DNA of 64,000 bases, from contig NZ_CVSK01000067.1 of assembly GCF_001180025.1 (NCBI RefSeq), positions 1-64,000 on the forward strand, given 5' to 3'. The translations under genes were made by a program, and so were the position numbers. This DNA comes from Candidatus Pelagibacter communis (GTDB taxonomy: Bacteria; Pseudomonadota; Alphaproteobacteria; Pelagibacterales; Pelagibacteraceae). Positions 17,081-24,704 of this stretch are shown here, piece after piece (the first letter of the stretch is position 1; the number at the start of each line of letters is the position of its first letter). Below the pieces are notes generated by a model. The model had not been told where the DNA came from and did no database searches. It worked only from the letters and a program-made list of their open reading frames with translations.

Positions 17081-18298
17081 ATGGAACGACCAGATTTTTT
17101 TGAACTTAAAAATGGTGAAAAAGTAAAATTACCATTTACAGATAAAGAGTATAACGATCGAGTAAGCAAACTTAGATCAGTGATGGATCAAAATGGTCTT
17201 GATATGATCATCTTAACCTCAATGCATAACGTTGCATATTACACAGGCTTTATTTATTGTTCTTTTGGTAGACCTTACGGATGTGTGATCACTCAAAATA
17301 AAATTTCAACAATTTCAGCTAACATTGATGCAAGTCAACCATGGCGTAGATCCCATTGTGATAACGTTATTTATACTGATTGGAAAAGAGATAATTTTTT
17401 AAGAGCCATTGTTTCAATTATTGGAAGGGATGAACCTCCAAAAAATATTGGAATTGAATATGATCATGTCACTTTAGATATTAGAGAAAAAATAGGATCT
17501 ATATTCACTTTCTCTGTATTTAGCGATGTTTCAAAAGATCTAATGAAACTTAGAATGATTAAATCTGACGAAGAAATTGAGATCATTAGAAATGGTGCAA
17601 GAATTGCAGACATTGGTGGTGAAGAAATAGTTAAAAATATAAGAGAAGATAATACGGAGATCGAAGTAGCAATTGCAGCTAGAGATAGAATGGAAAGAGA
17701 GATTGTTAAAAGCTATCCTGGTGCTGAGTATATGGACACTTGGGTATGGTTTCAATCGGGTATCAATACAGACGGAGCTCACAATCCAAAGACTAATAGA
17801 AAATTAGTCAAAGGAGATATTTTATCTTTAAATACTTTTCCAATGATCTCAGGTTACTACACTGCACTAGAGAGAACTTTATTTTTAAATCATGTCGATG
17901 ATGCTTCTCTTAAAGCTTGGGAGGCAAATGTTAAAGTTCATAAAAGAGGATTAGAATTAATTAAACCAGGTGTTAAATGTTCTGATATTTGTCATGAGCT
18001 TAACGAACTTTTTGCTGAGCTTGGTTACCTTCAGTATCGAACATTTGGTTACGGACATTCATTTGGTATGCTTTCACACTTTTATGGAAGAGAATCAGGT
18101 TTAGAATTAAGAGAAGACATTGATACTGTTCTTGAGGAAAATATGGTGGTTTCTATGGAGCCAATGATAATGATTCCAGAAGGTAATCCTGGTGCAGGTG
18201 GATATAGAGAACACGATATTTTAGTGATTGGTAAAGATGGAGTAGAAAATATTACAAAATTTCCTTTCGGCCCTGAGCATAATATTATAAAAAACTAA
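17081..18298 (+). CDS. Creatinase (creatine amidinohydrolase), M24 fold
   Basis: A 405-residue protein of the pita-bread M24 fold. It is much closer to Pseudomonas putida creatinase than to generic Xaa-Pro peptidases, judged from recalled sequence: shared blocks include YCSFGRPYG, SANIDASQPWRR, NVIYTDWKRDN, MDTWVWFQSGINTDGAHNP, GYYTALERTLFL and FGYGHSFGMLSH, and the length is almost identical (403 in P. putida). His234 in INTDGAHNP corresponds to the catalytic His232. Creatinase hydrolyses creatine to sarcosine and urea in the cytoplasm. It sits between a DMT transporter and an amidinotransferase. A related guanidino substrate cannot be excluded. Confidence 0.85.
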   Translation: MERPDFFELKNGEKVKLPFTDKEYNDRVSKLRSVMDQNGLDMIILTSMHNVAYYTGFIYCSFGRPYGCVITQNKISTISANIDASQPWRRSHCDNVIYTDWKRDNFLRAIVSIIGRDEPPKNIGIEYDHVTLDIREKIGSIFTFSVFSDVSKDLMKLRMIKSDEEIEIIRNGARIADIGGEEIVKNIREDNTEIEVAIAARDRMEREIVKSYPGAEYMDTWVWFQSGINTDGAHNPKTNRKLVKGDILSLNTFPMISGYYTALERTLFLNHVDDASLKAWEANVKVHKRGLELIKPGVKCSDICHELNELFAELGYLQYRTFGYGHSFGMLSHFYGRESGLELREDIDTVLEENMVVSMEPMIMIPEGNPGAGGYREHDILVIGKDGVENITKFPFGPEHNIIKN

Positions 18299-18303
18299 TC
18301 TTT

Positions 18304-19419
18304 ATGAGTGATAACAAAACTATTGTTAATAGTTGGAACGAATGGGATCCGTTAAAACATGTAATTGTTGGTAGAGCGGATGGAACTTGTATTCCTGCAC
18401 CAGAGCCTGCTTTGGATGCAAAAGTTCCAGAAGACAGCGATATGCGAGGTCAGTTTGGACCAAGAACAAAAGATACTGTCGATAAAGCAAATGAATTATT
18501 AGATAATTTTTCAAATATGCTTGAAAAAAGAGGCATTAAAGTTGATAGACCGACACCAATAGATTTTAATCAAAAAACATCTACACCTGATTGGGAAGCT
18601 GAAACCATGTTTGGCTGCATGCCTCCAAGGGATGTTTTGTTAACTGTGGGAAACGAAATTTTGGAAGCTACAATGAGTTATAGATGTCGTTGGTTTGAAT
18701 ATTTATGTTACCGACCACTTCTAAAAGATTATTATAATCAAGATCCTAACATGAGACACGAGTCTGCTCCAAAGCCAAGGTTAACTGATGCAGATTATAG
18801 AAAAGATTATCTATCAGATAAAATTGGTGTTCAAAAAAGATTAGAGTGGACTGAAAAAAAATATTTTGTAACCACTGAAGAAGAACCATTATTTGATGCA
18901 GCGGACGTATTAAGATTTGGTAAAGACTTGGTTGTACAACATGGATTTACAACAAATTTAAAAGGAATTGATTGGCTTAAAAGACATTATAAAGATCACA
19001 GAGTTCATGCAGTTAACTTCCCAGGTGATCCTTATCCAATTCATATTGATGCAACTTTTACCCCAATTAAAGAGGGTTTAATTATCAATAACCCACAAAG
19101 AAGACTTCCCAAGGAACAAAGAAAACTTTTTGAAGATAATGGTTGGGAAATTGTAGACAGCGCGCAACCAGCACATAACGAACCACCTCCCTTATGCTAT
19201 TCATCAACTTGGCTATCAATGAATGTTTTAGTTTTGGATCCTAAAACTGTATGTGTTGAAAAAAGCGAAAAATATCAAGCTGAACAATTGGATAAATTAG
19301 GAATGGAAGTTATACCAGTAGAACTTAGAGATGCATATGCTTTTGGCGGAGGCTTACATTGTTGTACTGCAGATGTTTACCGAGAGGGTGAACTTAAAGA
19401 TTACTTTCCAAAACAATAA
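18304..19419 (+). CDS. Glycine amidinotransferase (AGAT)-family enzyme
   Basis: A 371-residue pentein-fold amidinotransferase resembling vertebrate L-arginine:glycine amidinotransferase. The triad is present with nearly the human spacing: Asp198 in FDAADVLRFGKD (human Asp254), His247 in IHIDATF (His303) and nucleophile Cys353 in GGGLHCCTADV (Cys407). Such enzymes move an amidino group from arginine to an amine such as glycine, giving guanidinoacetate and ornithine, or run in reverse. The acceptor cannot be read from sequence. The neighbours, creatinase and threonine aldolase (a glycine source), support guanidinoacetate/glycine chemistry. Confidence 0.85.
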   Translation: MSDNKTIVNSWNEWDPLKHVIVGRADGTCIPAPEPALDAKVPEDSDMRGQFGPRTKDTVDKANELLDNFSNMLEKRGIKVDRPTPIDFNQKTSTPDWEAETMFGCMPPRDVLLTVGNEILEATMSYRCRWFEYLCYRPLLKDYYNQDPNMRHESAPKPRLTDADYRKDYLSDKIGVQKRLEWTEKKYFVTTEEEPLFDAADVLRFGKDLVVQHGFTTNLKGIDWLKRHYKDHRVHAVNFPGDPYPIHIDATFTPIKEGLIINNPQRRLPKEQRKLFEDNGWEIVDSAQPAHNEPPPLCYSSTWLSMNVLVLDPKTVCVEKSEKYQAEQLDKLGMEVIPVELRDAYAFGGGLHCCTADVYREGELKDYFPKQ

Positions 19420-19421
19420 TT

Positions 19422-20471
19422 ATGGCAAAAATTAAAATTAAAAGAGAGCGAGTTAAATTCGCTTCTGATAATGTTGCTGGTGCCTGTCCCGAGGTATTAG
19501 ATGCAATTTTAAAAGCCAATGAGGGAGATAGCACTCCTTATGGGAATGATCCAATATCAACTGAATTACAAGATAAGTTTTCAGAAATCTTTGAAAAAGA
19601 GGTAATTATTTTTCCTACTGCCTCAGGTACTGCAGCTAATGCTTTAGCATTATCGACAATGACACCTTCTTATGGAAATATTTATTGTCATAAGATGTCC
19701 CATATAAATACAGATGAATGTGGTGCACCTGAATTTTATACAGGAGGGGGAAAGTTAGTTACTTTAAATGGAGTGATGGGAAAAATAACAGCAGAGGAGT
19801 TGGATCAATCGATAGGTGGAAAAGGGATTGTTCATCATACACAACCTTCATCAGTTAGTATTACTCAGGTTTGTGAAACAGGTGAAGTTTATCAATTAGA
19901 GGAAATTAAAAAAATTGCAGAAATCACTCATAAACATAATTTAAATTTACATATGGATGGAGCCAGATTTGCTAATGCATTGGTTTCTTTAGACGCAACT
20001 CCTGCTGAAATGACATGGAGATCTGGGGTTGATGTTTTGTCATTTGGAGCAACTAAAAATGGATGTCTAGCAGCTGAAGCAATTATATTTTTTAAGAAAG
20101 AATTAGTTGGAGACATTGCTTTTTTAATGAAAAGAGCAGGGCATTTATTATCTAAAATGCGTTTTGTCTCTGCACAATTAGATGCGTACATTTCAAATGA
20201 TGTTTGGTTGAGAAATGCAAAACACGCTAATTTAATGGGTAAAAAATTAAGCGATGGCTTAAGCAAGCATAATGATATTGAAATTGCTTATCCAACAGAA
20301 GCAAATGAAGTATTTGCAAAATTTCCAAGAGAAAAAATAGAACATCTAAATTCTGAGGGTTACAAAATGAATGAAGAAGAATTAGATGGAAAAGCGGTAA
20401 GGTTAGTTGCTGCTTGGAATACTAAAGATAGTGATGTTGATGAATTATTAAATACAATTAAAGCTAATTAG
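19422..20471 (+). CDS. ltaE: Low-specificity L-threonine aldolase
   Basis: A 349-residue PLP fold-type I enzyme of the beta-eliminating lyase family that cleaves L-threonine or allo-threonine to glycine and acetaldehyde. Visible are FPTASGTAANALAL (about residue 65), HMDGARFANALVSL with the PLP-contacting Asp and LSFGATKNGCLAAEAII with the Schiff-base Lys. It begins 2 bases after the amidinotransferase stop, so the two are co-transcribed. Glycine it forms could be the acceptor for the amidinotransferase. The 3' end overlaps the convergent small gene by 8 bases. Confidence 0.9.
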   Translation: MAKIKIKRERVKFASDNVAGACPEVLDAILKANEGDSTPYGNDPISTELQDKFSEIFEKEVIIFPTASGTAANALALSTMTPSYGNIYCHKMSHINTDECGAPEFYTGGGKLVTLNGVMGKITAEELDQSIGGKGIVHHTQPSSVSITQVCETGEVYQLEEIKKIAEITHKHNLNLHMDGARFANALVSLDATPAEMTWRSGVDVLSFGATKNGCLAAEAIIFFKKELVGDIAFLMKRAGHLLSKMRFVSAQLDAYISNDVWLRNAKHANLMGKKLSDGLSKHNDIEIAYPTEANEVFAKFPREKIEHLNSEGYKMNEEELDGKAVRLVAAWNTKDSDVDELLNTIKAN

Positions 20472-20691
20472 GATTTTCTTTTAAAAAATTAATATACTTT
20501 ATAACTTCATCATACTGTTCATCAGGAATATCTTTATAACTTGCATTAAATTTGCTTTTCACACATATAGCAACATGAGCGTATGGGTTTCTTCCTTTAG
20601 GGTGATTTGGATGGTCAGGTAATTGCCCCACCAAATAATCGCCAGCATCCTGAATAATTTTCCAGAGTTTCTGCGAGTTTTCTGGCGTCAT
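20464..20691 (-). CDS. Conserved small hypothetical protein at the island edge
   Basis: A 75-residue protein beginning MTPENSQKLWKIIQDAGDYL, with central PDHPNHPKGRNPYAHVA and a C-terminal SYKDIPDEQYDEVIKYINFL. The last part resembles the short phage ORF6C-type segment, but weakly. Function unknown. Its first ~20 codons are duplicated, in diverged and truncated form, at 25601-25669, so the gene marks one edge of an accessory region. It is convergent with ltaE with an 8-base overlap, which argues that it is a real, settled gene. Confidence 0.6.
   Translation of the reverse strand: MTPENSQKLWKIIQDAGDYLVGQLPDHPNHPKGRNPYAHVAICVKSKFNASYKDIPDEQYDEVIKYINFLKENPN
20631..20670. repeat. Repeat A, left copy (40 bases)
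   Basis: A 40-base sequence inside the 5' part of the small gene at 20464-20691 recurs in the same orientation at 25609-25648 with a single mismatch (A for T). Weaker similarity extends to the start codon, giving equal 61-base segments (20631-20691 and 25609-25669). Confidence 0.85.
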
Positions 20692-20709
20692 ACTACTCTA
20701 AACCTTGTT

Positions 20710-20742
20710 TTATCTAAAAAAGATCTAGTTTTGTGTCTAGTT
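20710..20742. repeat. Repeat B, left copy (33 bases)
   Basis: A 33-base direct repeat starting TTATCTAAAAAAGATCTAG and ending CTAGTT, found again at 25461-25493 with one mismatch (T for C). It lies just upstream of the small gene's start and contains two CTAGTT words 12 bases apart. It may be an attachment or recombination site of the 20.7-25.5 kb island. Confidence 0.85.
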
Positions 20743-20767
20743 ATATAATGAAATCTTTTAAACAAAC

Positions 20768-20968
20768 TTATCTTCTTTTAGCTCTGTATTTTTCGTTAAT
20801 ACTATCGATATAAACCCTTATTTTTTCTCTTTCCGTAACACGTCTAGATTCTACTAATTTATCCTGTAATTTTTTTCTTTTACTTTTTTCTAAGTAAGAA
20901 TAATAAATTGGAATTAAAATTGTTAATCCAACTATTACTATAGCTAATAATATTTGCCAATTATTCAT
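20768..20968 (-). CDS. Small single-span membrane protein, unknown function
   Basis: A 66-residue protein with one N-terminal hydrophobic helix (LLAIVIVGLTILIPIYYSYL) followed by a strongly charged tail rich in Lys, Arg and Glu. No family is recognised. It is probably a membrane-anchored protein with a cytoplasmic basic tail. It lies between repeat B and a 193-base noncoding stretch and is divergent from the gene at 21162. Confidence 0.5.
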   Translation of the reverse strand: MNNWQILLAIVIVGLTILIPIYYSYLEKSKRKKLQDKLVESRRVTEREKIRVYIDSINEKYRAKRR

Positions 20969-21161
20969 AAAAAATATTTGTATATTATTATTGATAAAAA
21001 TTCTACCTGAGTTGATGATTATTTAGATTTTAAAGGGATTAATTTAGATATGATTAACCATATATCATTAATATACTTTTGTCTATGAAAAAGTGAAATT
21101 GAAAAAAAAAAATTTTAAAAAGTAAAAAAATTTTTACACCATAGGTGTATCAAAATTATTT
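20969..21161. promoter_or_regulatory. Divergent intergenic region with likely promoters
   Basis: A 193-base noncoding gap between two divergent genes. It is extremely AT-rich, with no ORF of note, and contains the palindrome at 21135-21149 close to the right-hand start. By its position it must hold promoters for both sides, but no confident -35/-10 pair can be assigned against this base composition. Confidence 0.4.
21135..21149. promoter_or_regulatory. Palindromic operator-like site
   Basis: TACACC-ATA-GGTGTA is a perfect inverted repeat of six bases with a three-base centre, ending 12 bases upstream of the ATG at 21162. It is GC-richer than its surroundings, and such sites commonly bind a dimeric HTH repressor. 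The HTH-like protein at 21680-21955 in the same gene run is a candidate binder (inference). Confidence 0.5.
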
Positions 21162-21668
21162 ATGAATGAAAAAGAGAGAATAGAATATATTAAAAAGGAA
21201 TGGAAAAAATTCTTAGAAAAAAATTCTAAGAGAGATATAGATATTTCTAAAATTAAATCCATAGATGAAGTTAAACAAGCATTAAAAATACGAGAAGCTG
21301 TAGAATATATTTCCGAAGAATTTAATGTTGGCTTATCTGATGAACAAGTTGTTCTGTTATCTGATGCTTTAATTGAAAAAACAGTAATAGATGAAAAAGG
21401 AGAAATTAAAGAATTAAAATCTCGTGAGGGCAGGCCATATTTTTTTTCTCAAAACGTATTCCTGATGATAACCAGATTAGAGTTTGCTGTACTTGTAAGA
21501 GAGTTACAGAGATTAGATAGACCAGAAATATCAGAGATTTTTGAAGATATTCGTGAGCCAGATGCAATTAAGCTAAATAATATTTTAGAAAAAGATAATA
21601 TAAAAATTGAAAATAACAATGATTATCCTAGAATAAGAGGATATCATCTAACTGATATAAATAAATAA
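21162..21668 (+). CDS. Hypothetical protein, first gene of the HTH-HNH-helicase run
   Basis: A 168-residue soluble, charged protein with no recognised family. It is largely helical in character (KERIEYIKKEWKKFLEKN at the start) with a central EGRPYFFSQNVFLMITRLEF segment and no cysteine pairs, signal peptide or membrane segment. It is preceded by the palindrome at 21135-21149 and followed 11 bases later by the HTH-like gene. It may be a regulatory or accessory part of the module; function unknown. Confidence 0.6.
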   Translation: MNEKERIEYIKKEWKKFLEKNSKRDIDISKIKSIDEVKQALKIREAVEYISEEFNVGLSDEQVVLLSDALIEKTVIDEKGEIKELKSREGRPYFFSQNVFLMITRLEFAVLVRELQRLDRPEISEIFEDIREPDAIKLNNILEKDNIKIENNNDYPRIRGYHLTDINK

Positions 21669-21679
21669 AGATTTAAGAT

Positions 21680-21955
21680 ATGGCTGATAAAATAAAATAT
21701 GGAAATACCTCAGCTTTAACTGAATATATGATTGAAGGTAACAGAGTATCAAGACTCGAATCGTTGCTATTATTCGGGGTACAAAATTTTACAGCTGTTC
21801 TTACAATCATCAAAAGAAAAGGATTTATTGTAAAAAAAACACCCGTTTCTATGGCCAAAATTTTAAGGCGAATAAATAAAGATCTTAAGTGCGAGCCACC
21901 AAAAAATTTACCCATAAGAGATATAATAATGAGTGAATGGTGGATAAGTAAATGA
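21680..21955 (+). CDS. Small helix-turn-helix-like protein
   Basis: A 91-residue protein. The segment SRLESLLLFGVQNFTAVLTIIKRKGFIVKK resembles, in recalled pattern, the small phage-type HTH family (PF14090-like) in which a helix pair is followed by a basic KRKG turn and a strand. It would bind DNA. The gene overlaps the HNH gene by 4 bases (ATGA), so the two are translationally coupled. Assignment of the HTH family is tentative. Confidence 0.55.
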   Translation: MADKIKYGNTSALTEYMIEGNRVSRLESLLLFGVQNFTAVLTIIKRKGFIVKKTPVSMAKILRRINKDLKCEPPKNLPIRDIIMSEWWISK

Positions 21956-22149
21956 GCAGATCTTTTAGTCAAAGACAAAGAAAAATTTTAGAGATAGTTG
22001 GTGGAAACACTTGTGCTTCTTGTGGCAAAAATCTTAAGGATGGATTCCATGCCGATCATGTAATACCTTACTCTAAAAAAGGTAAGACAATATTAAACAA
22101 TGGGCAAGCTTTATGTCCAAAGTGTAATTTAAAAAAGGGTGCAAAGTAA
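21952..22149 (+). CDS. Small HNH endonuclease
   Basis: A 65-residue protein that is essentially a bare HNH domain: zinc knuckle CASC (Cys21, Cys24), FHADHVIPYSKKG (Asp35, His36), ILNNGQAL with the central Asn and CPKCNLKKG (Cys55, Cys58). HNH domains cut DNA in restriction, homing and phage packaging proteins. It overlaps the HTH-like gene and ends directly before the helicase ATG with no gap, so nuclease and helicase are probably made together. Confidence 0.8.
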   Translation: MSRSFSQRQRKILEIVGGNTCASCGKNLKDGFHADHVIPYSKKGKTILNNGQALCPKCNLKKGAK

Positions 22150-23826
22150 ATGTCATTGTCTTTAAGATCTTGGCAAGACCAAGCAGTAAATAAGTCTTTA
22201 AATTGGTATTTTAGCCAGGAACAAGCAAATAATAAATTTTTAATTAATGCTGCACCTGGTGCTGGAAAAACTATTTGTGCTGCTGTAATCGCAAAAAAAC
22301 TTATTGAAAAAGAGGCTGTAAAAAGAGTTATTGTTATAGCACCAAGAAAGGAAGTTGTAAGACAATGGAAAGATGAGTTTAAAGCTGTAACTGGCAGAAC
22401 TATGCTTGTTGTAGTAGGTAAAAACGAGGATCAGGGATTAGATGTTTGTGCAACCTGGAACTCAGTAAATGATCAAAAAGATTTATTCCAAACAATTTGT
22501 GAAACAGATAACACTTTAGTTATATGCGATGAACATCATCATGCGGCGGTTAAAGCTGCTTGGGGAGAAAGTGCTGATAGCGCATTTTTAAAAGCAAAAT
22601 ATGTTTTAATTTTAACTGGAACACCAATACGTAGTGATGGCGAAAGACCTGTTTGGTTTGAATATTCTGGTGGGGAGATTACGCATCCTGAAGAAGGCCA
22701 GTATACACTTACATATGGTGAAGCAGTAGATTTAAAATATTGTAGACCAGCATTTTTTCATCGACATGAAGGTAAATTCACTGTTGTTCTTAAAGATGAA
22801 AATGATCCAATATTTGTATCAGGGACAACAGGCATAGAAATAGATGAAAAAAAGCATACTAAAAAATTTATTGGAGCAATTCAAAAATCTTGCGATTTTT
22901 ACACATTAGCCAGGTCACCAAAATATAAAAAGGACGGAAAAACACCTGATTTAAATTCTTATCAAGCATCAATGTTAGAGTGGGGGATATCTAAACTTGA
23001 AGATATCAAAGAAAGATTACCAAATGCTGGAGGGTTAGTTATTGCACCTAATATTAAGGTTGCTGAGTACATGGCTGATACTCTTAAAGAATTAACAGGC
23101 GAAAAACCAATGTTGGTTCATAGCAATATGTCCAATGCAGATAGTTTAATTGAAGCATTTAGAGAGAGTAACAAGGATTGGATCGTATCTGTTGCAATGA
23201 TCAGTGAAGGTGTAGATATAAAAAGATTAAGAGTTCTTGTTTATCTTCCAAATGCACAAACTGAATTATCTTTTAGACAAGCATTGGGAAGAGTTGTTAG
23301 ATCTGCAGGAAAAAACGATGACTCTAGCGCATATGTGGTAATGCCTACTCATAATATTTTTGAAGATTATGCTCGTAGAGTAGAAAGAGAGATGAAATTA
23401 ATCAAAATAAAAGAATCCTCAAAAAATACAAAAATTTGTCCTAAGTGTGAGGAGGAAAATGACAAAAGTAACGTTGAATGTAAATTTTGTGGATATGAAT
23501 TTCCTCAAAGATCAACAAGATTTAAAGTGTGCGAAAACGATGGTTGTGGTCATCAAAACCCAGTAAATCTAGATGAATGCCAAAAATGTGGTGAGAAGTT
23601 TGGTCATGATTTTGTTATTACATTAGATAATGCTTTGAGAATGGGTGGAATTGCAAGAGAAATGGATGTAGATGAGGCCGATGTTCAAGAGGCTGAAAAA
23701 TATTATAAGAATATTAGAAAAGAAATTTTAGAAAGTGGTGATGCACGAGTGATTGAGGTTTTAAGCTTGTTTCCAGATGAAGCGCTAGTTAAATTAAAAA
23801 GAATACTAGATAAAGCATCAAAATAA
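22150..23826 (+). CDS. SF2 DEAD/DEAH-type helicase with C-terminal zinc ribbons
   Basis: A 558-residue superfamily 2 ATPase. Motif I APGAGKT is near residue 35, motif II DEHH near 127, motif III LTGTPIRSDG near 155, and the C-terminal RecA domain ends with RQALGRVVRSAG (motif VI). After it come zinc-binding pairs: CPKCEEEN...CKFCGYEFP and CENDGCGH...CQKCGEKFG, then a helical tail. The layout resembles helicases of restriction or phage/plasmid origin rather than housekeeping ones. It follows the HNH gene without a gap. Whether it unwinds DNA or translocates is not known. Confidence 0.85.
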   Translation: MSLSLRSWQDQAVNKSLNWYFSQEQANNKFLINAAPGAGKTICAAVIAKKLIEKEAVKRVIVIAPRKEVVRQWKDEFKAVTGRTMLVVVGKNEDQGLDVCATWNSVNDQKDLFQTICETDNTLVICDEHHHAAVKAAWGESADSAFLKAKYVLILTGTPIRSDGERPVWFEYSGGEITHPEEGQYTLTYGEAVDLKYCRPAFFHRHEGKFTVVLKDENDPIFVSGTTGIEIDEKKHTKKFIGAIQKSCDFYTLARSPKYKKDGKTPDLNSYQASMLEWGISKLEDIKERLPNAGGLVIAPNIKVAEYMADTLKELTGEKPMLVHSNMSNADSLIEAFRESNKDWIVSVAMISEGVDIKRLRVLVYLPNAQTELSFRQALGRVVRSAGKNDDSSAYVVMPTHNIFEDYARRVEREMKLIKIKESSKNTKICPKCEEENDKSNVECKFCGYEFPQRSTRFKVCENDGCGHQNPVNLDECQKCGEKFGHDFVITLDNALRMGGIAREMDVDEADVQEAEKYYKNIRKEILESGDARVIEVLSLFPDEALVKLKRILDKASK

Positions 23827-23891
23827 TTTATATCAATTTTAAGACAAAATTCAGTCTAATTATTAACATCAGAAAATGTTTTTATTAATTA

Positions 23892-24200
23892 TTGAAAATC
23901 TCAGAACTTAATAAAATAACAAAAATAATTACAGGAGAATTAAGGCTCTTCCCAGATCCAGTAAGGCTTTTAGCTCCAAAATTGTTAAATTATACAAAAA
24001 ATTATAGAGATTTTTTAATATTATTTGAACTGTCAAAATTTCAATCAAACAGAAGTCAAATTTTAAAGATAATTCAAAATAATCAATTTATTTCTGAAAA
24101 ACTAAGCGAACTTATAAAAAGAAAATCTAATAAAAAAATAAATAACAAAATTAATAACATGCTTGAAAAAATACATAACAATGAGGAAATTAACTTATGA
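23892..24200 (+). CDS. Small hypothetical protein
   Basis: A 102-residue basic, helical protein read from a TTG start (no ATG is available in frame). It contains ELRLFPDPVRLLAPKLLNY and a Lys/Asn-rich C-terminus. No family is recognised. It overlaps the next small membrane-protein gene by 4 bases (ATGA), which supports translation. It lies 65 bases downstream of the helicase and may be co-transcribed with it. Confidence 0.45.
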   Translation: MKISELNKITKIITGELRLFPDPVRLLAPKLLNYTKNYRDFLILFELSKFQSNRSQILKIIQNNQFISEKLSELIKRKSNKKINNKINNMLEKIHNNEEINL

Positions 24201-24388
24201 TAGATTATCTATTTTATTTATGTGTCGATATTCTTGTTTGGATAGCAAATTTTACTGGAACAAGTTATGAGTTTGTTAATATAGTAATATTTGTTGTTGG
24301 TTATCCATTATTTGCAATAGCTTTGCTTTTAATAATTTATTTCCAATATAAAAAAATAAAAAAAATAGAGCATAAACTTGATTTATGA
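24197..24388 (+). CDS. Small membrane protein, two predicted spans
   Basis: A 63-residue protein with hydrophobic segments LFYLCVDILVWIANF and IVIFVVGYPLFAIALLLIIY, then a short basic tail. No family is recognised. Its start overlaps the upstream gene's stop (ATGA). Small membrane proteins next to a nuclease/helicase set could be effectors, but there is no direct evidence of that here. Confidence 0.45.
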   Translation: MIDYLFYLCVDILVWIANFTGTSYEFVNIVIFVVGYPLFAIALLLIIYFQYKKIKKIEHKLDL

Positions 24389-24548
24389 ATTTCTAATAGT
24401 AATTTTAATCAAAAAATTTATTGGTTTTGTTAATTTAATCTTAGAGATTTTTTTGTTAGGTTATTTACCTCTTTGGTCTATTAAAAAAATTAATCTTTTT
24501 AAAAACATAATTAAGTCAAAAATAAAACATCTAAGAATGATTTGCTAG
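24378..24548 (+). CDS. Possible tiny membrane protein (TTG start)
   Basis: An open frame of 56 codons from a TTG at 24378 to the TAG at 24546-24548, overlapping the preceding gene by 11 bases. The product would have a hydrophobic stretch (FLIVILIKKFIGFVNLILEI) and a basic C-terminus. The hydrophobic composition and overlap resemble the neighbour, but AT-rich noncoding DNA often yields such frames, so this is a weak call. Confidence 0.25.
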   Translation: MIYEFLIVILIKKFIGFVNLILEIFLLGYLPLWSIKKINLFKNIIKSKIKHLRMIC

Positions 24549-24704
24549 GCATATGCATTGGATTTCAATCCTTTTCTATCGTATTCCGCTTTTTTTATTA
24601 TCTCCCTTGTTGCGTAATTCGAACCAAACGAAAAGGATTGAGACCATTACAAATTACAAACTTTTAACTCTCAAAAAATCAATCAACAATAGGAGTTCCA
24701 ATAT
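24549..24704. other. Noncoding stretch with a long-range inverted repeat
   Basis: A 156-base gap. CAATCCTTTTC (24566-24576) is perfectly complementary to GAAAAGGATTG (24630-24640), giving an 11-bp stem with a ~53-base loop that includes CGTATTCCGC and TTGCGTAATTCGAACC. GC content rises locally. It could be a structured RNA, an mRNA leader for the gene at 24705, or a recombination site. It does not fold as a tRNA by eye. An AGGAG ribosome binding site lies at 24691-24695. Confidence 0.35.

Noticed and set aside
17540-17782. 80-codon minus-strand frame inside the creatinase gene
   Set aside because: Shadow of the conserved creatinase coding sequence, including its catalytic region.
21050-21088. 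12-codon ORF in the divergent gap before the island module
   Set aside because: Too short to support, with no ribosome binding site; could be a leader peptide but nothing in the sequence shows it.
24614-24630. tRNA T-arm-like sequence GCGTAATTCGAACC
   Set aside because: The reverse complement contains GGTTCGAAT, but the flanks do not form a 5-bp T stem and no acceptor, D or anticodon arm can be drawn.
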